Shown here piece after piece: positions 1-7,489 of a stretch of DNA of 12,650 nt. Numbering within the stretch: position 1 is the stretch's first letter; every line of letters starts with the position of its first letter. Under the pieces are notes generated by a model. That model was not told the DNA's origin. It made no database searches and saw only the letters and a list, made by a program, of their open reading frames with translations. The position numbers were made by a program, and so were the translations under genes. The DNA is from Aquiluna sp. (lineage in GTDB: Bacteria > Actinomycetota > Actinomycetes > Actinomycetales > Microbacteriaceae), in the NCBI GenBank assembly GCA_016780945.1, contig JADHKY010000022.1, positions 1 to 12,650 on the forward strand, written 5' to 3'.

Positions 1-2185
1 GGTCTCTAAGCGCGGTGACCAGTGTCGCCGCGGCCCGAGGTCGCAACAGGCCAGCCATGTCCTTAATTGCAAGCACATGCGCACCCGCAGAAACCACACT
101 GTCTGCGAGCTTCAGCCAGTAGTCAAGGGTGTAAAGATTTTCATTAGGGTCCAGCAAGTTGCCGGTGTAGCTAAGTCCGACCTCTGCCACCGAGCCTGTG
201 TGCTCGCGCACGGCTTGGATTGCCGGGGTCATCTGGTCGACATCGTTCAGGGCATCAAATATGCGGAAGATGTCAACACCGGTGGCGGCTGCCTCCTTTA
301 TGAAGGCATCAGTGACCTCGGTTGGGTAAGGGGTGTAGCCGACGGTGTTCCTACCCCTGAGGAGCATCTGGATACAAATGTTTGGAAGCTTTGCCCTGAG
401 TGCCTCGAGGCGCTCCCAAGGATCTTCTCCAAGGAACCTCAGCGCCACGTCATAGGTTGCACCGCCCCAGGCCTCGATGCTTAGTAGCTCCGGGGTCATT
501 CTCGAAACATAGGGAACCGCTGCAACCAGGTCTTTGCTTCGAACCCTTGTGGCTAGGAGCGACTGGTGGGCATCGCGGAAGGTGGTGTCTGTTACAAGAA
601 CTCTGTTTTGCTCTCGCATCCAGTTAGCAAACTTCTCTGGACCCAGCTCAGTCAGCAGCTGCTTTGAACCCGCAGGGGCTTCTGTCGATAGGTCAAGCTT
701 TGGAAGCTTTAGTGCCGGGTCGGTCTTACCCTCGCCCGATCCGAAGGGCTTATTTACCGTAACCTCCGCAAGCCACTGCAGCACCTTGGTGCCGCGGTCT
801 TGGGAGACGCGTGCCTGCATCAGCTCCGGACGCTCATCTATGAAGTGAGTAGAAAGCTCTCCCGAGGCGAAGGTCTCGTCGTCCAGAACCGCCTGAAGAA
901 AGTTGATATTGGTTGCCACTCCCCTGATTCGGAACTCCGCCAGGGCCCTTCTGGATCTTTCAACAGCTGAGCGGAAGTCTCGACCACGCGTAATGAGCTT
1001 CACCAGCAGGGAGTCGAAGTGTGGGGAAATCTCGGCGCCAGTGGTGACCGTGCCACCATCTAGACGAATGCCCGCGCCGCCTGGCGAGCGGTAGGTGGTG
1101 ATCATGCCGGTGTCTGGTCGGAAACCAGCGGCAGGGTCTTCGGTAGTGATGCGGCACTGAATTGCAAACCCGTGAGGCCTGATGTCCTCTTGCCTCAGCC
1201 CAAGTTCCGCAAGGGTTTGGCCGGCTGCGATGCGAAGCTGCGACTGCACCAGGTCAACATCGGTGACCTCCTCGGTCACGGTGTGCTCGACCTGGATTCT
1301 GGGGTTCATCTCGATAAAGACATGCTTGCCAGTGTTGGGACCTTCAGTCTCAATCAGGAACTCAACGGTTCCCGCATTTTGGTAGCCAATCTCGGTTGCG
1401 AATGCGATTGCGTCCCTGAACAGCTGCTGGCGCAGATCTTCTTCGAGGTGAGGTGCGGGGGCAATCTCAACAACTTTTTGGTTGCGCCGTTGAATAGAGC
1501 AGTCGCGCTCCAAGAGGTGCATGATGTTGCCCTCGAGGTCGGCAAGAATCTGGACCTCGATGTGGCGAGGGCGAATCACTGCCTGCTCGAGAAATACTCT
1601 GGGGTCTCCAAATGCGCTGGAAGCCTCCTGCATGGCAGCCTCTAGAGCCTGCTTCAGCTCTGACTTGTCGTCCACCTTGCGCATGCCGCGGCCGCCGCCG
1701 CCGGCTACCGCCTTCACATAGAGCGGAAAACCAATCTTTTCTGCCTGTCCCTCCAGCTTTTTGACATCGTCAGAGGACTCGGTTGAGGCAAGCACTGGAA
1801 CATTCGCCCTGATGGCCGCGGCCTTAGCGTTGACCTTGTCTCCAGCGAGCTCAAGAATCTCGGCCGCAGGTCCCACAAATGCAATGCCGTTTTCGCGTGC
1901 GGCATTAGCCAGGTCAGGGTTTTCGCTCAGGAAGCCGTAGCCGGGGTAGATCGCGTCAGCCCCACACTCCTTTGCCACACGAATGATTTCGTCAACAGAG
2001 AGGTAGGCACGAACGGGTGAGCCCTCAGCTTTAATCTCGTAGGCCTCGTCGGCCTTTAGCCTGTGAACTGAGTTGCGATCCTCGTATGGGTAGACGGCAA
2101 CTGTCCTAGCGCCCGTCTCATAGGCCGCGCGAAAGGCCCTAACCGCAATTTCTCCGCGGTTAGCCACGAGAATCTTTTTGAACAT
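1..2185 (-). CDS. pyc: Pyruvate carboxylase, N-terminal two thirds (3' end outside the window)
   Basis: Biotin-dependent cytosolic enzyme that carboxylates pyruvate to oxaloacetate, an anaplerotic reaction. The first 728 codons are present in one uninterrupted frame; the family is usually about 1130 residues, so the rest of the carboxyltransferase and the biotinyl domain lie beyond position 1. Visible in order: biotin carboxylase start MFKKILVANRGEIAVRAFRA; ATP-grasp glycine loop AVAGGGGRGMRKV near residues 157-168; HIEVQILAD near 205; ERDCSIQRRNQK near 222-233; EMNPRIQVEHTVTEE near 291-305. The carboxyltransferase domain follows with TDTTFRDAHQSLLATRVR near 530 (metal-binding Asp), EAWGGATYDVALRF near 570 and QMLLRGRNTVGYTPYP near 610. 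The direct fusion of the two domains and the TTFRDAHQS motif separate it from acetyl/propionyl-CoA carboxylase alpha chains. The ATG at 2183-2185 has a GAGG ribosome site at 2190-2193. It is divergent from the ParA gene with a 63-bp gap. Confidence 0.96.
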   Translation of the reverse strand, partial: MFKKILVANRGEIAVRAFRAAYETGARTVAVYPYEDRNSVHRLKADEAYEIKAEGSPVRAYLSVDEIIRVAKECGADAIYPGYGFLSENPDLANAARENGIAFVGPAAEILELAGDKVNAKAAAIRANVPVLASTESSDDVKKLEGQAEKIGFPLYVKAVAGGGGRGMRKVDDKSELKQALEAAMQEASSAFGDPRVFLEQAVIRPRHIEVQILADLEGNIMHLLERDCSIQRRNQKVVEIAPAPHLEEDLRQQLFRDAIAFATEIGYQNAGTVEFLIETEGPNTGKHVFIEMNPRIQVEHTVTEEVTDVDLVQSQLRIAAGQTLAELGLRQEDIRPHGFAIQCRITTEDPAAGFRPDTGMITTYRSPGGAGIRLDGGTVTTGAEISPHFDSLLVKLITRGRDFRSAVERSRRALAEFRIRGVATNINFLQAVLDDETFASGELSTHFIDERPELMQARVSQDRGTKVLQWLAEVTVNKPFGSGEGKTDPALKLPKLDLSTEAPAGSKQLLTELGPEKFANWMREQNRVLVTDTTFRDAHQSLLATRVRSKDLVAAVPYVSRMTPELLSIEAWGGATYDVALRFLGEDPWERLEALRAKLPNICIQMLLRGRNTVGYTPYPTEVTDAFIKEAAATGVDIFRIFDALNDVDQMTPAIQAVREHTGSVAEVGLSYTGNLLDPNENLYTLDYWLKLADSVVSAGAHVLAIKDMAGLLRPRAAATLVTALRD

Positions 2186-2236
2186 CCAACCTCACTGAAA
2201 CACAGGCGCCCTGAGGGAATAGGGCACATAAACCAT

Positions 2237-2242
2237 TAGCCT
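2237..2242 (+). promoter_or_regulatory. Candidate -10 element for a leaderless parA-like transcript
   Basis: TAGCCT fits the actinobacterial TAnnnT -10 pattern and ends six bases before the ATG at 2249. No ribosome binding site is visible upstream of that ATG, so transcription probably begins at or next to the start codon. I see no convincing -35 hexamer. The element lies in the 63-bp divergent region shared with pyruvate carboxylase, so both promoters must be compact or overlapping. Inferred from position only. Confidence 0.45.
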
Positions 2243-2248
2243 AATTCA

Positions 2249-3172
2249 ATGCACGTGCTGAGTGTGAGCTCCCTCAAGGGTGGCGTGGGAAAAACCACGG
2301 TCGCGTTGGGCCTAGCCTCCGCAGCACTAAACAAAGGTCTCAACACTTTAGTTATTGACCTAGACCCGCAGTGCGATGCAACTAGCGGCCTCGCAGCTCC
2401 TTCCGATCAGGGGTTTTCCGTTGCCGAGGTGCTCCAAAGCCCCAAACTTCAAAACCTGAGGCGGGCAATTGTTCCCTCGGCCTGGCATCGAGACTCAAAG
2501 ATGGACGTGCTAGTTGGCAGCCCGAGATCGTTGCTGCTCGACAACCCGGCACCCTCTGTCTCCGATGTCTGGAAGCTTGAGGAGGTCCTCGCAAGCATCG
2601 AGGATGAATACGACCTTGTGATTATCGACACTCCCCCGTCTATCAATGCCCTAACCAGAACCGCATGGGTTGCCTCGGACCGAGTTATTTTGGTGACGGA
2701 GCCTGCGCTTTACTCCGTGATTGCGGCCGACCGAGCTAGGAAGGCAATTGTAGAAATCAGCGCCAAGCTCTCGCCAAGACTTCAGCTCTTTGGTGTGGTC
2801 GTAAATAGGCTCCGCACCCAGTCCCACGAACACGAGTACCGGCTCAAGGAGCTCAGGGACATGTTTGGCGACCAGCTACTAATGCCGTATTTCGAAGAGC
2901 GAGCCGCTGTTCAGCAGTCAACTGGGGCCGCAAGACCGATCCACTCCTGGCCCGCGGAAGGCGCTTCAGAAATAGCCAAGGGTTTCGACTGGCTTCTCGC
3001 TGGAGCACTAAGCGAGCTTTCCTCAACACCGGTTCGAAAGGCCAGAGCAGGAGTAGTTGACCGCTCAATAAGGGGTCAGAGCATCACCGAGATGGTTGAG
3101 GTTGAAGAGGTCCCCAGCTCCAGAAGAGCAGAGAAAAAACGCCGCTGGTTTAGCTTTAGGAAATCTTCCTAG
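2249..3172 (+). CDS. ParA/MinD-family P-loop ATPase (orphan)
   Basis: A 307-residue cytoplasmic ATPase of the ParA/MinD superfamily, whose members position DNA or protein cargo through ATP-driven dimerisation. The deviant Walker A motif KGGVGKTT is at residues 10-17 with the signature lysine K10. The A' motif VIDLDPQCDAT (D37, D39) and Walker B LVIIDTPPS (D127) follow. After about residue 255 there is a low-complexity, charged tail ending in the basic stretch RRAEKKRRWFSFRKSS, which could bind DNA or membrane. No parB or parS is visible nearby, and the chromosomal parAB pair normally sits near oriC, so this is likely a second, orphan ParA. It converges on the MerR gene and overlaps its end by 17 bp. 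The adjoining regulators include an FtsR-like protein linked to cell division in Corynebacterium, which hints at a role in division or growth; that part is inference. The ATG is chosen because the Walker A motif starts at its usual distance and a -10 element lies just upstream. Confidence 0.9.
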   Translation: MHVLSVSSLKGGVGKTTVALGLASAALNKGLNTLVIDLDPQCDATSGLAAPSDQGFSVAEVLQSPKLQNLRRAIVPSAWHRDSKMDVLVGSPRSLLLDNPAPSVSDVWKLEEVLASIEDEYDLVIIDTPPSINALTRTAWVASDRVILVTEPALYSVIAADRARKAIVEISAKLSPRLQLFGVVVNRLRTQSHEHEYRLKELRDMFGDQLLMPYFEERAAVQQSTGAARPIHSWPAEGASEIAKGFDWLLAGALSELSSTPVRKARAGVVDRSIRGQSITEMVEVEEVPSSRRAEKKRRWFSFRKSS

Positions 3173-3668
3173 CCCTGCGAAGCGCTAGTTCGTCCTGAAC
3201 CTGAGCCTCTTCGGCGGCAAAGTCGACCAAGGTCGCCTCCACCTCGCGAAGCACCCGGCCAATCGCAATTCCAAAGACTCCCTGGCCCTGACCAAGAAGG
3301 TCAATGACTTCATCCTGGGAGGTGCAGAGGTAGACAGTCACACCGTCAGACATCAAAGTCGTGTTTGTTAGATCTGAAACTCCGGCCTCGTGAAGCTGCT
3401 CGACCGCAACGCGGATCTGCTGGAGGGAGACCCCCGCATCCAGAAGCCTCTTTACTAGCTTGAGAACCAGAATGTCGCGGAAAGAATAAAGCCTTTGGGA
3501 ACCAGAGCCTGTTGCGGTCTGGATCGATGGCTCAACTAGCTCGGTTCTTGCCCAGTAGTCGAGCTGGCGATAGGAGATGCCAGCGGCAGCTGCGGCAGAT
3601 GCGCCGCGATAACCAACGTCGGTGGCTGGCAGGCCGTCATCAAAAAGCATCGGTGATTCGTGATCCAC
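3156..3668 (-). CDS. MerR-family transcriptional regulator, Rv1830-like
   Basis: A 170-residue DNA-binding regulator. The N-terminal winged helix-turn-helix is recognisable in GYRGASAAAAAGISYRQLDYWARTELV (residues 19-45; key residues the Y-R-Q-L-D-Y-W-A-R run), followed by SGSQRLYSFRDILVLKLVKR, the wing and second helix. A linker helix and a C-terminal part with SDGVTVYLCTSQDEVIDLL and GQGVFGIAI follow. I recognise this combination from mycobacterial Rv1830, encoded close to garA and another MerR gene there as well. It lacks the cysteines of metal-sensing MerR proteins. The start is GTG at 3666-3668 with an AGGAGG ribosome site at 3673-3678. It lies 80 bp after the ftsR-like gene, so it could be read through from that operon or have its own promoter in the gap. 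Its stop codon lies inside the end of the convergent ParA gene. Target genes cannot be told from the sequence. Confidence 0.88.
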   Translation of the reverse strand: MDHESPMLFDDGLPATDVGYRGASAAAAAGISYRQLDYWARTELVEPSIQTATGSGSQRLYSFRDILVLKLVKRLLDAGVSLQQIRVAVEQLHEAGVSDLTNTTLMSDGVTVYLCTSQDEVIDLLGQGQGVFGIAIGRVLREVEATLVDFAAEEAQVQDELALRRARKIS

Positions 3669-3748
3669 AATGCCTCCTATCTTTGGACAAATGCCAATTC
3701 TGCCTTCAAGTTCTACTTTAAGGTTTCAAGAAACCCTTCGGCGTGTCG

Positions 3749-4429
3749 CTACCCTTCGATTTCCTCTACTGCCTCGGCAATCAGGTGTGCTCGGATAGCG
3801 CCAAAACGCTCTGCAATCTCTCTTGCGATGTGGCCGGCCTTGGCCGCAGAATCAGGTGCCTTCTTCCTAACCACCGGCTCGGTCACACCCGTGATAATCC
3901 CCACCTCACGCTCAGCGGCCGACTTGAGACCCCTGAGATGCCTGGGCTGGATTCCAAACTGCTCGAGTGCGACAAGGGCAAACGCAATCTCGACCTCGTG
4001 AGAAGAATGCGGCTGGGCACCAAACAGCCCAAGCTCAGCTCCCTCTTTGAAGGCCTGGTCACTGAGCGAGGTCTCGGCCTTGAGCTGAGCAGTCGAAAAG
4101 CGCTGCCCCTTGCGAAGTGATGCCGGGCTCGCTGCCGGCAAAAGTGGCTGCCTGCCGGCATCTAGCTCCTCGAGGTATTCCTTGATGACCTTAAGAGGCA
4201 GGTACTGGTCCCGCTGCAGGGTGAGCACGACGCGTAGCCGCTCGATTTGGTTTTCCGAGTATTTGCGATAACCGGCATCGGTTCTCTCGGGAGTGACAAG
4301 ACCCTGGTCCTCCAAGAACCTCAGCTTTGAGGGTGAGAGGTCTCCAAACTCAGGCTTCAGTACCGTTAGCACCTGACCGATTGTGTAGAGCTTCCGGTGG
4401 TCTTGGAGCTTGCGAACAGCATTCTCCAT
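3749..4429 (-). CDS. ftsR: MerR-family regulator, FtsR/Rv1828-like
   Basis: A 226-residue regulator with an N-terminal MerR-type helix-turn-helix: YTIGQVLTVLKPEF (about 15-28), then SPSKLRFLEDQGLVTPERT and AGYRKYSENQIERL (about 33-66), then LKVIKEYLEELDAG, which begins the dimerisation helix. The C-terminal half (about 110-226) is a mostly helical effector-type domain without metal-binding cysteines. The motif series and gene order match Rv1828 of Mycobacterium and FtsR of Corynebacterium; FtsR is known there to activate ftsZ. Its ATG directly follows the stop of the FHA gene (TAAATG at 4427-4432), so translation is very likely coupled. The symbol is given by similarity and synteny; control of ftsZ in this organism is inference. 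Confidence 0.82.
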   Translation of the reverse strand: MENAVRKLQDHRKLYTIGQVLTVLKPEFGDLSPSKLRFLEDQGLVTPERTDAGYRKYSENQIERLRVVLTLQRDQYLPLKVIKEYLEELDAGRQPLLPAASPASLRKGQRFSTAQLKAETSLSDQAFKEGAELGLFGAQPHSSHEVEIAFALVALEQFGIQPRHLRGLKSAAEREVGIITGVTEPVVRKKAPDSAAKAGHIAREIAERFGAIRAHLIAEAVEEIEG

Positions 4430-4846
4430 TTAGCGATCTTTCTCTGATGCGTAGAAGGTGAGCCGGAACTTGCCAATCATCACTTCCATGCCCGTGATGA
4501 GCTGCTGGGTCTCAGTGCTCTGGCCGTCTACGTAGGTTCCATTCATCGAACCCATGTCGCTGACAGTGAAGGTTCTGCCCTCGCGCAAAAACTGCGCGTG
4601 ACGACGAGAAACAGTGACGTCGTCCAGGAAGATGTCAGCCTCTGGGTGGCGACCGGCGACCGTGAGGTCTTGGTCGAGAAGAAAACGGGAGCCCTGACCA
4701 GGTCCACGATGGACAATCAATAGGGCGGAATTAGCCGGCAACGCTGCAACGGCTGAGAGTTCTTCTGGGAGTAAGACTGGGGAGTTTGTTGACACCAGGT
4801 CGCCAGCGAATCTAGCGGTGTCCTCACTGCCTGATTCGCGTGACAT
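4430..4846 (-). CDS. garA: FHA-domain signalling protein, GarA/OdhI type
   Basis: A 138-residue cytoplasmic protein with a short flexible N-terminus and one forkhead-associated domain. The FHA signature residues are all present: GRHP (65-68), SRRH (80-83), GSMNGTYVDG (99-108), then IGKFRLTF. In mycobacteria and corynebacteria this protein inhibits 2-oxoglutarate dehydrogenase (and in GarA also acts on glutamate enzymes) until serine/threonine kinases phosphorylate a threonine of an N-terminal ETTS motif, which then folds back onto the FHA domain. Here the matching place appears to be SEDTARFAGDL (residues 7-17), with a single threonine T10 instead of the usual pair. The ribosome site is strong (AGGGGAGG at 4851-4858, about four bases from the ATG). 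The gene starts 17 bp after pgsA and touches the ftsR-like gene. Family assignment is secure; the phospho-switch is inferred. Confidence 0.88.
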   Translation of the reverse strand: MSRESGSEDTARFAGDLVSTNSPVLLPEELSAVAALPANSALLIVHRGPGQGSRFLLDQDLTVAGRHPEADIFLDDVTVSRRHAQFLREGRTFTVSDMGSMNGTYVDGQSTETQQLITGMEVMIGKFRLTFYASEKDR

Positions 4847-4863
4847 TTAGCCTCCCCTAGAGA

Positions 4864-5445
4864 CTAAATGTTAGGGGATGAACGCCTCTCAAGGGAAATC
4901 AATTGTCGAAGTTGGGCGAGGTATACAAAACCCGCCACCCAATACAGTCCGATTCCCCAGTATGCGAAGCCCCAGGCAAGCGGCAAGATCACTGCCTCCG
5001 CGCTAGGCCACACGTCAGCCAAGAGCAGCAAAGGCAAAGCATACAAAAGCGCAAAGGTGGCAGCTTTGCCTAAGAAGTGAACCGGAAGCGGACCATAGCC
5101 GTGTGAGGCCGAAATTGGATAGCCGACCAGCAGCAAAATATCCCTTGCGACAATGACGATGGCAAGCCATGCCGGGATGATCTCGTTGACTGTCAGACCA
5201 ATGAGAGTCGCAAGAATAAAGAGCCTGTCGGCAGAGGGGTCTAAGACCTTACCGAGCGAGGTGATCTGATTGAACCTCCTGGCAATAAATCCATCTAGCC
5301 AGTCGGTAAAGCTTGCAAACATGAGCACCAAGAAGGCAATCAGCAACTGGTCAACAATTAGTAGCCAGAGAAAGACCGGAACCAAAAGCAGCCTGAGGAT
5401 GCTGAGCATGTTCGGGATGCTCTTGAGCTCCTTAGATAGCTGCAT
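4864..5445 (-). CDS. pgsA: CDP-alcohol phosphatidyltransferase (PgsA-type)
   Basis: A 193-residue integral membrane enzyme of phospholipid synthesis. The complete family signature D-x2-D-G-x2-A-R-x8-G-x3-D-x3-D is present with D48, D51, G52, A55, R56, G65, D69 and D73 (DWLDGFIARR, then LGKVLDPSAD); these residues bind metal and the CDP-diacylglycerol. The start IPNMLSILRLLLVPVFLWLL is the usual first membrane helix, and about five or six hydrophobic segments can be seen overall. Phosphatidylglycerophosphate synthase is the most likely activity, but actinobacterial cardiolipin synthases share the same fold and signature, so the acceptor is not proven. In Mycobacterium pgsA2 lies close to garA, which agrees with this order. 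The ATG lies 13 bp after the full-length metF stop, so the gene is probably in one operon with metF and the following FHA gene. Confidence 0.88.
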   Translation of the reverse strand: MQLSKELKSIPNMLSILRLLLVPVFLWLLIVDQLLIAFLVLMFASFTDWLDGFIARRFNQITSLGKVLDPSADRLFILATLIGLTVNEIIPAWLAIVIVARDILLLVGYPISASHGYGPLPVHFLGKAATFALLYALPLLLLADVWPSAEAVILPLAWGFAYWGIGLYWVAGFVYLAQLRQLISLERRSSPNI

Positions 5446-5458
5446 AGCCAGATTCTAA

Positions 5459-6292
5459 CTAAACAACCCCTGAGCGCCTTAGTACCTCGTTTACGTTGGC
5501 GTATTCATTGAAGGCGTAGAGGTGCCCTTTAGCCACTCCGGCCTCTGACAATTCCCCTACCTGTCTTGCGGCCCACTCGATTCCAACTTCGCGCCTACCT
5601 GGCGCATCGTCGGCGATCTCAAGCGCGTGAGCAAGCTCCCCAGGCCGAGCCTCGCCAGTCAGCTCTCAAACCCGAGCCAACCTACTGGGAGAAACAATGG
5701 ACATAATGCCCGGGATGAGATCGATTACTACTCCCCTGGCTCTTGCAAGCTCGACAAAGCGAAGGTAGTCCGCTGTGAAAAAGAACAGCTGCGTGATCGC
5801 AAGGCTTGCTCCCGCTTCCTGCTTTGCAAGAAGTGCTGCAATATCAGATCTTTCCTTTCCTGATTCGGGATGCCCGTTTGGGAAGGCGGCGACAGCGGTC
5901 TTGCCGGTCCCCGAGGGCCTGGTTTCCTCTATAAGGCTCACGAGTTGATCCGCCCTGGAAAGGGTCCCAGGAGGCATTTGACTCTGGCCCTCAGGAAGGT
6001 CGCCTCTGAGTGCGAGAAAGTTGGTTATGCCCTCGCCAAGAAATTCTCGAACAAGGTCCTTGGCATCCTGCTCGGTGGTCCCGACGCAGGTTAGATGAGC
6101 CAGAGGCGCTGCAGATGAGTTATCACGAATAAATTTGAGGACACTTAGGGAGTCGCGGGTGCTGGAGCCGCCGGCACCGAATGTAACTGAGATGAAATCG
6201 GGGCTCAGCTCTGAAAGCCTGAGGATGGCCTCATGGAGCCTGGGAGTGTCTTCGGGTTTTCTTGGAGGGTAGACCTCAAAGGAAATCTGCAT
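5459..6292 (-). pseudogene. metF: Methylenetetrahydrofolate reductase interrupted by an in-frame TGA
   Basis: MetF reduces 5,10-methylene-THF to 5-methyl-THF with FAD and NAD(P)H, supplying methyl groups for methionine. The reading frame from ATG 6292 shows ISFEVYPPRKPED, FISVTFGAGGSSTRDS (flavin barrel start), HLTCVGTTEQDAKDLV, NFLALRGDLPEG, AVAAFPNGHPES, AITQLFFFTADYLRFVE and DLIPGIMSIVSPSRLARV, all family motifs in order. Codon 209 (5666-5668) is TGA. The same frame then continues without another stop through ELTGEARPGELAHALE, VGIEWAARQVGELSEAG and HLYAFNEYANVNEVLRRSGV to TAG at 5459-5461. That would be 277 residues, close to the normal length. Everything but the one codon is intact, so this is a very recent nonsense mutation, a sequencing error, or read-through. 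I choose ATG 6292 over TTG 6316 because GGAAGG (6302-6307) sits nine bases upstream and the protein then starts at the usual point. It is divergent from upp with 90 bp between. Confidence 0.85.
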
Positions 6293-6370
6293 GGTTTCGA
6301 GCCTTCCGCTTAGCAATCACCTGCGGGGCTCCGATCATGGCGACACAAGAATATTACTTCACCCTCGGGC

Positions 6371-6376
6371 TACAGT
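6371..6376 (+). promoter_or_regulatory. Candidate -10 element for a leaderless upp transcript
   Basis: TACAGT fits TAnnnT and ends six bases before the upp ATG, exactly the distance seen upstream of the ParA gene. No ribosome binding site precedes the ATG. Together this suggests a leaderless mRNA, common in actinobacteria. No clear -35 is visible. Confidence 0.5.
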
Positions 6377-6382
6377 AATCAC

Positions 6383-7033
6383 ATGGAAATCACCGTTGCC
6401 AATCACCCCCTGATTGCCCATAAGGTCACTCTGCTTCGAGACATTAACACCACAAGCAGCCAATTCCGGCAGCTGGTTGAAGAGCTAGTCACACTCCTCA
6501 CTTTTGAGGCGACGAAATCGCTTGCGACAGAGGAGATCGAAGTTGAGACTCCCCTCACCAAAACGACAGGTACGAGGCTTGCAAAGCCGACACCGCTGAT
6601 AATTCCTATTCTTCGAGCTGGTCTTGGCATGCTTTCCGGCATAACCAAGCTGCTCCCAGATGCAGAAGTTGGCTTTTTGGGCATCAAGCGGAACGAGGAA
6701 ACCCTCCAGCCAGAGACCTATGCCAACAGACTCCCCGATGACCTAACTGGCCGACAGGTCATACTCATTGACCCCATGCTTGCAACTGGTGGGACTCTAA
6801 ATGACTCTCTTGATTACGCGTTTGAACGTGGCGCAAGAAGTGCGACATGCATTTGTCTGCTGGGAGCTCCAGAGGGCGTGGATGCGGTTAGCAAGCACGT
6901 CGTAGACAAATGGCCTGATAAGCAAGTGAGTATCCACCTTGCGGCACTTGACCAAAAGCTAAACGACATCGGCTACATCGTCCCAGGTCTTGGAGATGCG
7001 GGAGACAGGCTCTACGGAACCTCTGGTGACTAA
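6383..7033 (+). CDS. upp: Uracil phosphoribosyltransferase
   Basis: A 216-residue soluble pyrimidine-salvage enzyme that makes UMP from uracil and PRPP. It begins MEITVANHPLIAHKVTLLRD, the usual start of Upp. The PRPP-binding motif is VILIDPMLATGGT at residues 126-138, and the uracil-binding C-terminal loop is GYIVPGLGDAGDRLYGT (197-213). PILRAGLGM (75-83) is the conserved PRPP/pyrophosphate-contacting loop. Length and all motifs are normal, so it should be functional. The ATG has a -10 box six bases upstream and no ribosome site. It is divergent from metF and ends 19 bp before the end of the convergent small membrane protein gene; no clear terminator separates the two. Confidence 0.97.
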   Translation: MEITVANHPLIAHKVTLLRDINTTSSQFRQLVEELVTLLTFEATKSLATEEIEVETPLTKTTGTRLAKPTPLIIPILRAGLGMLSGITKLLPDAEVGFLGIKRNEETLQPETYANRLPDDLTGRQVILIDPMLATGGTLNDSLDYAFERGARSATCICLLGAPEGVDAVSKHVVDKWPDKQVSIHLAALDQKLNDIGYIVPGLGDAGDRLYGTSGD

Positions 7034-7052
7034 AACCGCTGACTCCGGCTTT

Positions 7053-7424
7053 CTAAAGCACCACCAAAGCAAAGCTTCCGAGCAGACCAACACTGAATAG
7101 CACCATCAACGTCATGGTCATCGAGAGATAGCGGCCACTCTTAGCAATTAATGAGGCAATTGGCCCCAAGTTAGTTAGCTTCGAAAGCTCTGCAACAATG
7201 CCGTGAGCCTCACGAATAATTGCAAACTGAGTCAGATTCCCCAGAGCACCAACGGTAACCAGGAAGGCTGCCGCGAAAAGCTTCTCTGCAGTGCTGGCAG
7301 CAACCAGATCACCGGTAATTGTCAAAAAGGTCAGCACAGCTAGGGCAATCACAGAGTGAAGCTGTGCACGGGTCAGCTGTGAGCGCTTGTCATTCCATAG
7401 CTGAATCAAATCTTTTTCTGTCAT
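7053..7424 (-). CDS. Small membrane protein of unknown function
   Basis: A 123-residue protein I do not recognise. A short polar N-terminus (MTEKDLIQLWNDKRSQLTRAQ) is followed by three hydrophobic segments at about residues 23-43, 47-64 and 98-121, with a polar, helical loop between the last two (REAHGIVAELSKLTNLGP). There are no cysteines and no obvious catalytic motif. The coding call rests on the single ATG with a good AAGGAG ribosome site seven bases upstream (7432-7437), the clean membrane-protein composition, and the tight convergence on upp. Before the cassettes entered, this gene probably lay directly downstream of tRNA-Pro on the same strand; its upstream region up to 7489 is therefore original chromosome. 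Confidence 0.72.
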   Translation of the reverse strand: MTEKDLIQLWNDKRSQLTRAQLHSVIALAVLTFLTITGDLVAASTAEKLFAAAFLVTVGALGNLTQFAIIREAHGIVAELSKLTNLGPIASLIAKSGRYLSMTMTLMVLFSVGLLGSFALVVL

Positions 7425-7453
7425 GCCGGTGCTCCTTGTGAGTGACCCAATAG

Positions 7454-7480
7454 CCCAATTGAGATTGGGGTCTAATCCTA
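7454..7480 (-). promoter_or_regulatory. Candidate promoter and small inverted repeat before the membrane protein gene
   Basis: On the minus strand TAGGAT (7475-7480) fits a TAnnnT -10 element about 50 bases before the ATG. Just downstream lies the hairpin CCCAAT-TGAG-ATTGGG (7454-7469), which could be an operator or a leader hairpin. Both stand between the outermost tRNA fragment and the gene, so the gene could keep its own promoter in spite of the insertions. Weak, position-based evidence. Confidence 0.3.
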
Positions 7481-7489
7481 AGTCACATA

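Noticed and set aside
77..2100. Several plus-strand open frames of 60-160 codons inside the pyruvate carboxylase region
   Set aside because: They are antisense shadows of a continuous, motif-rich pyruvate carboxylase frame on the minus strand and show no recognisable domains.
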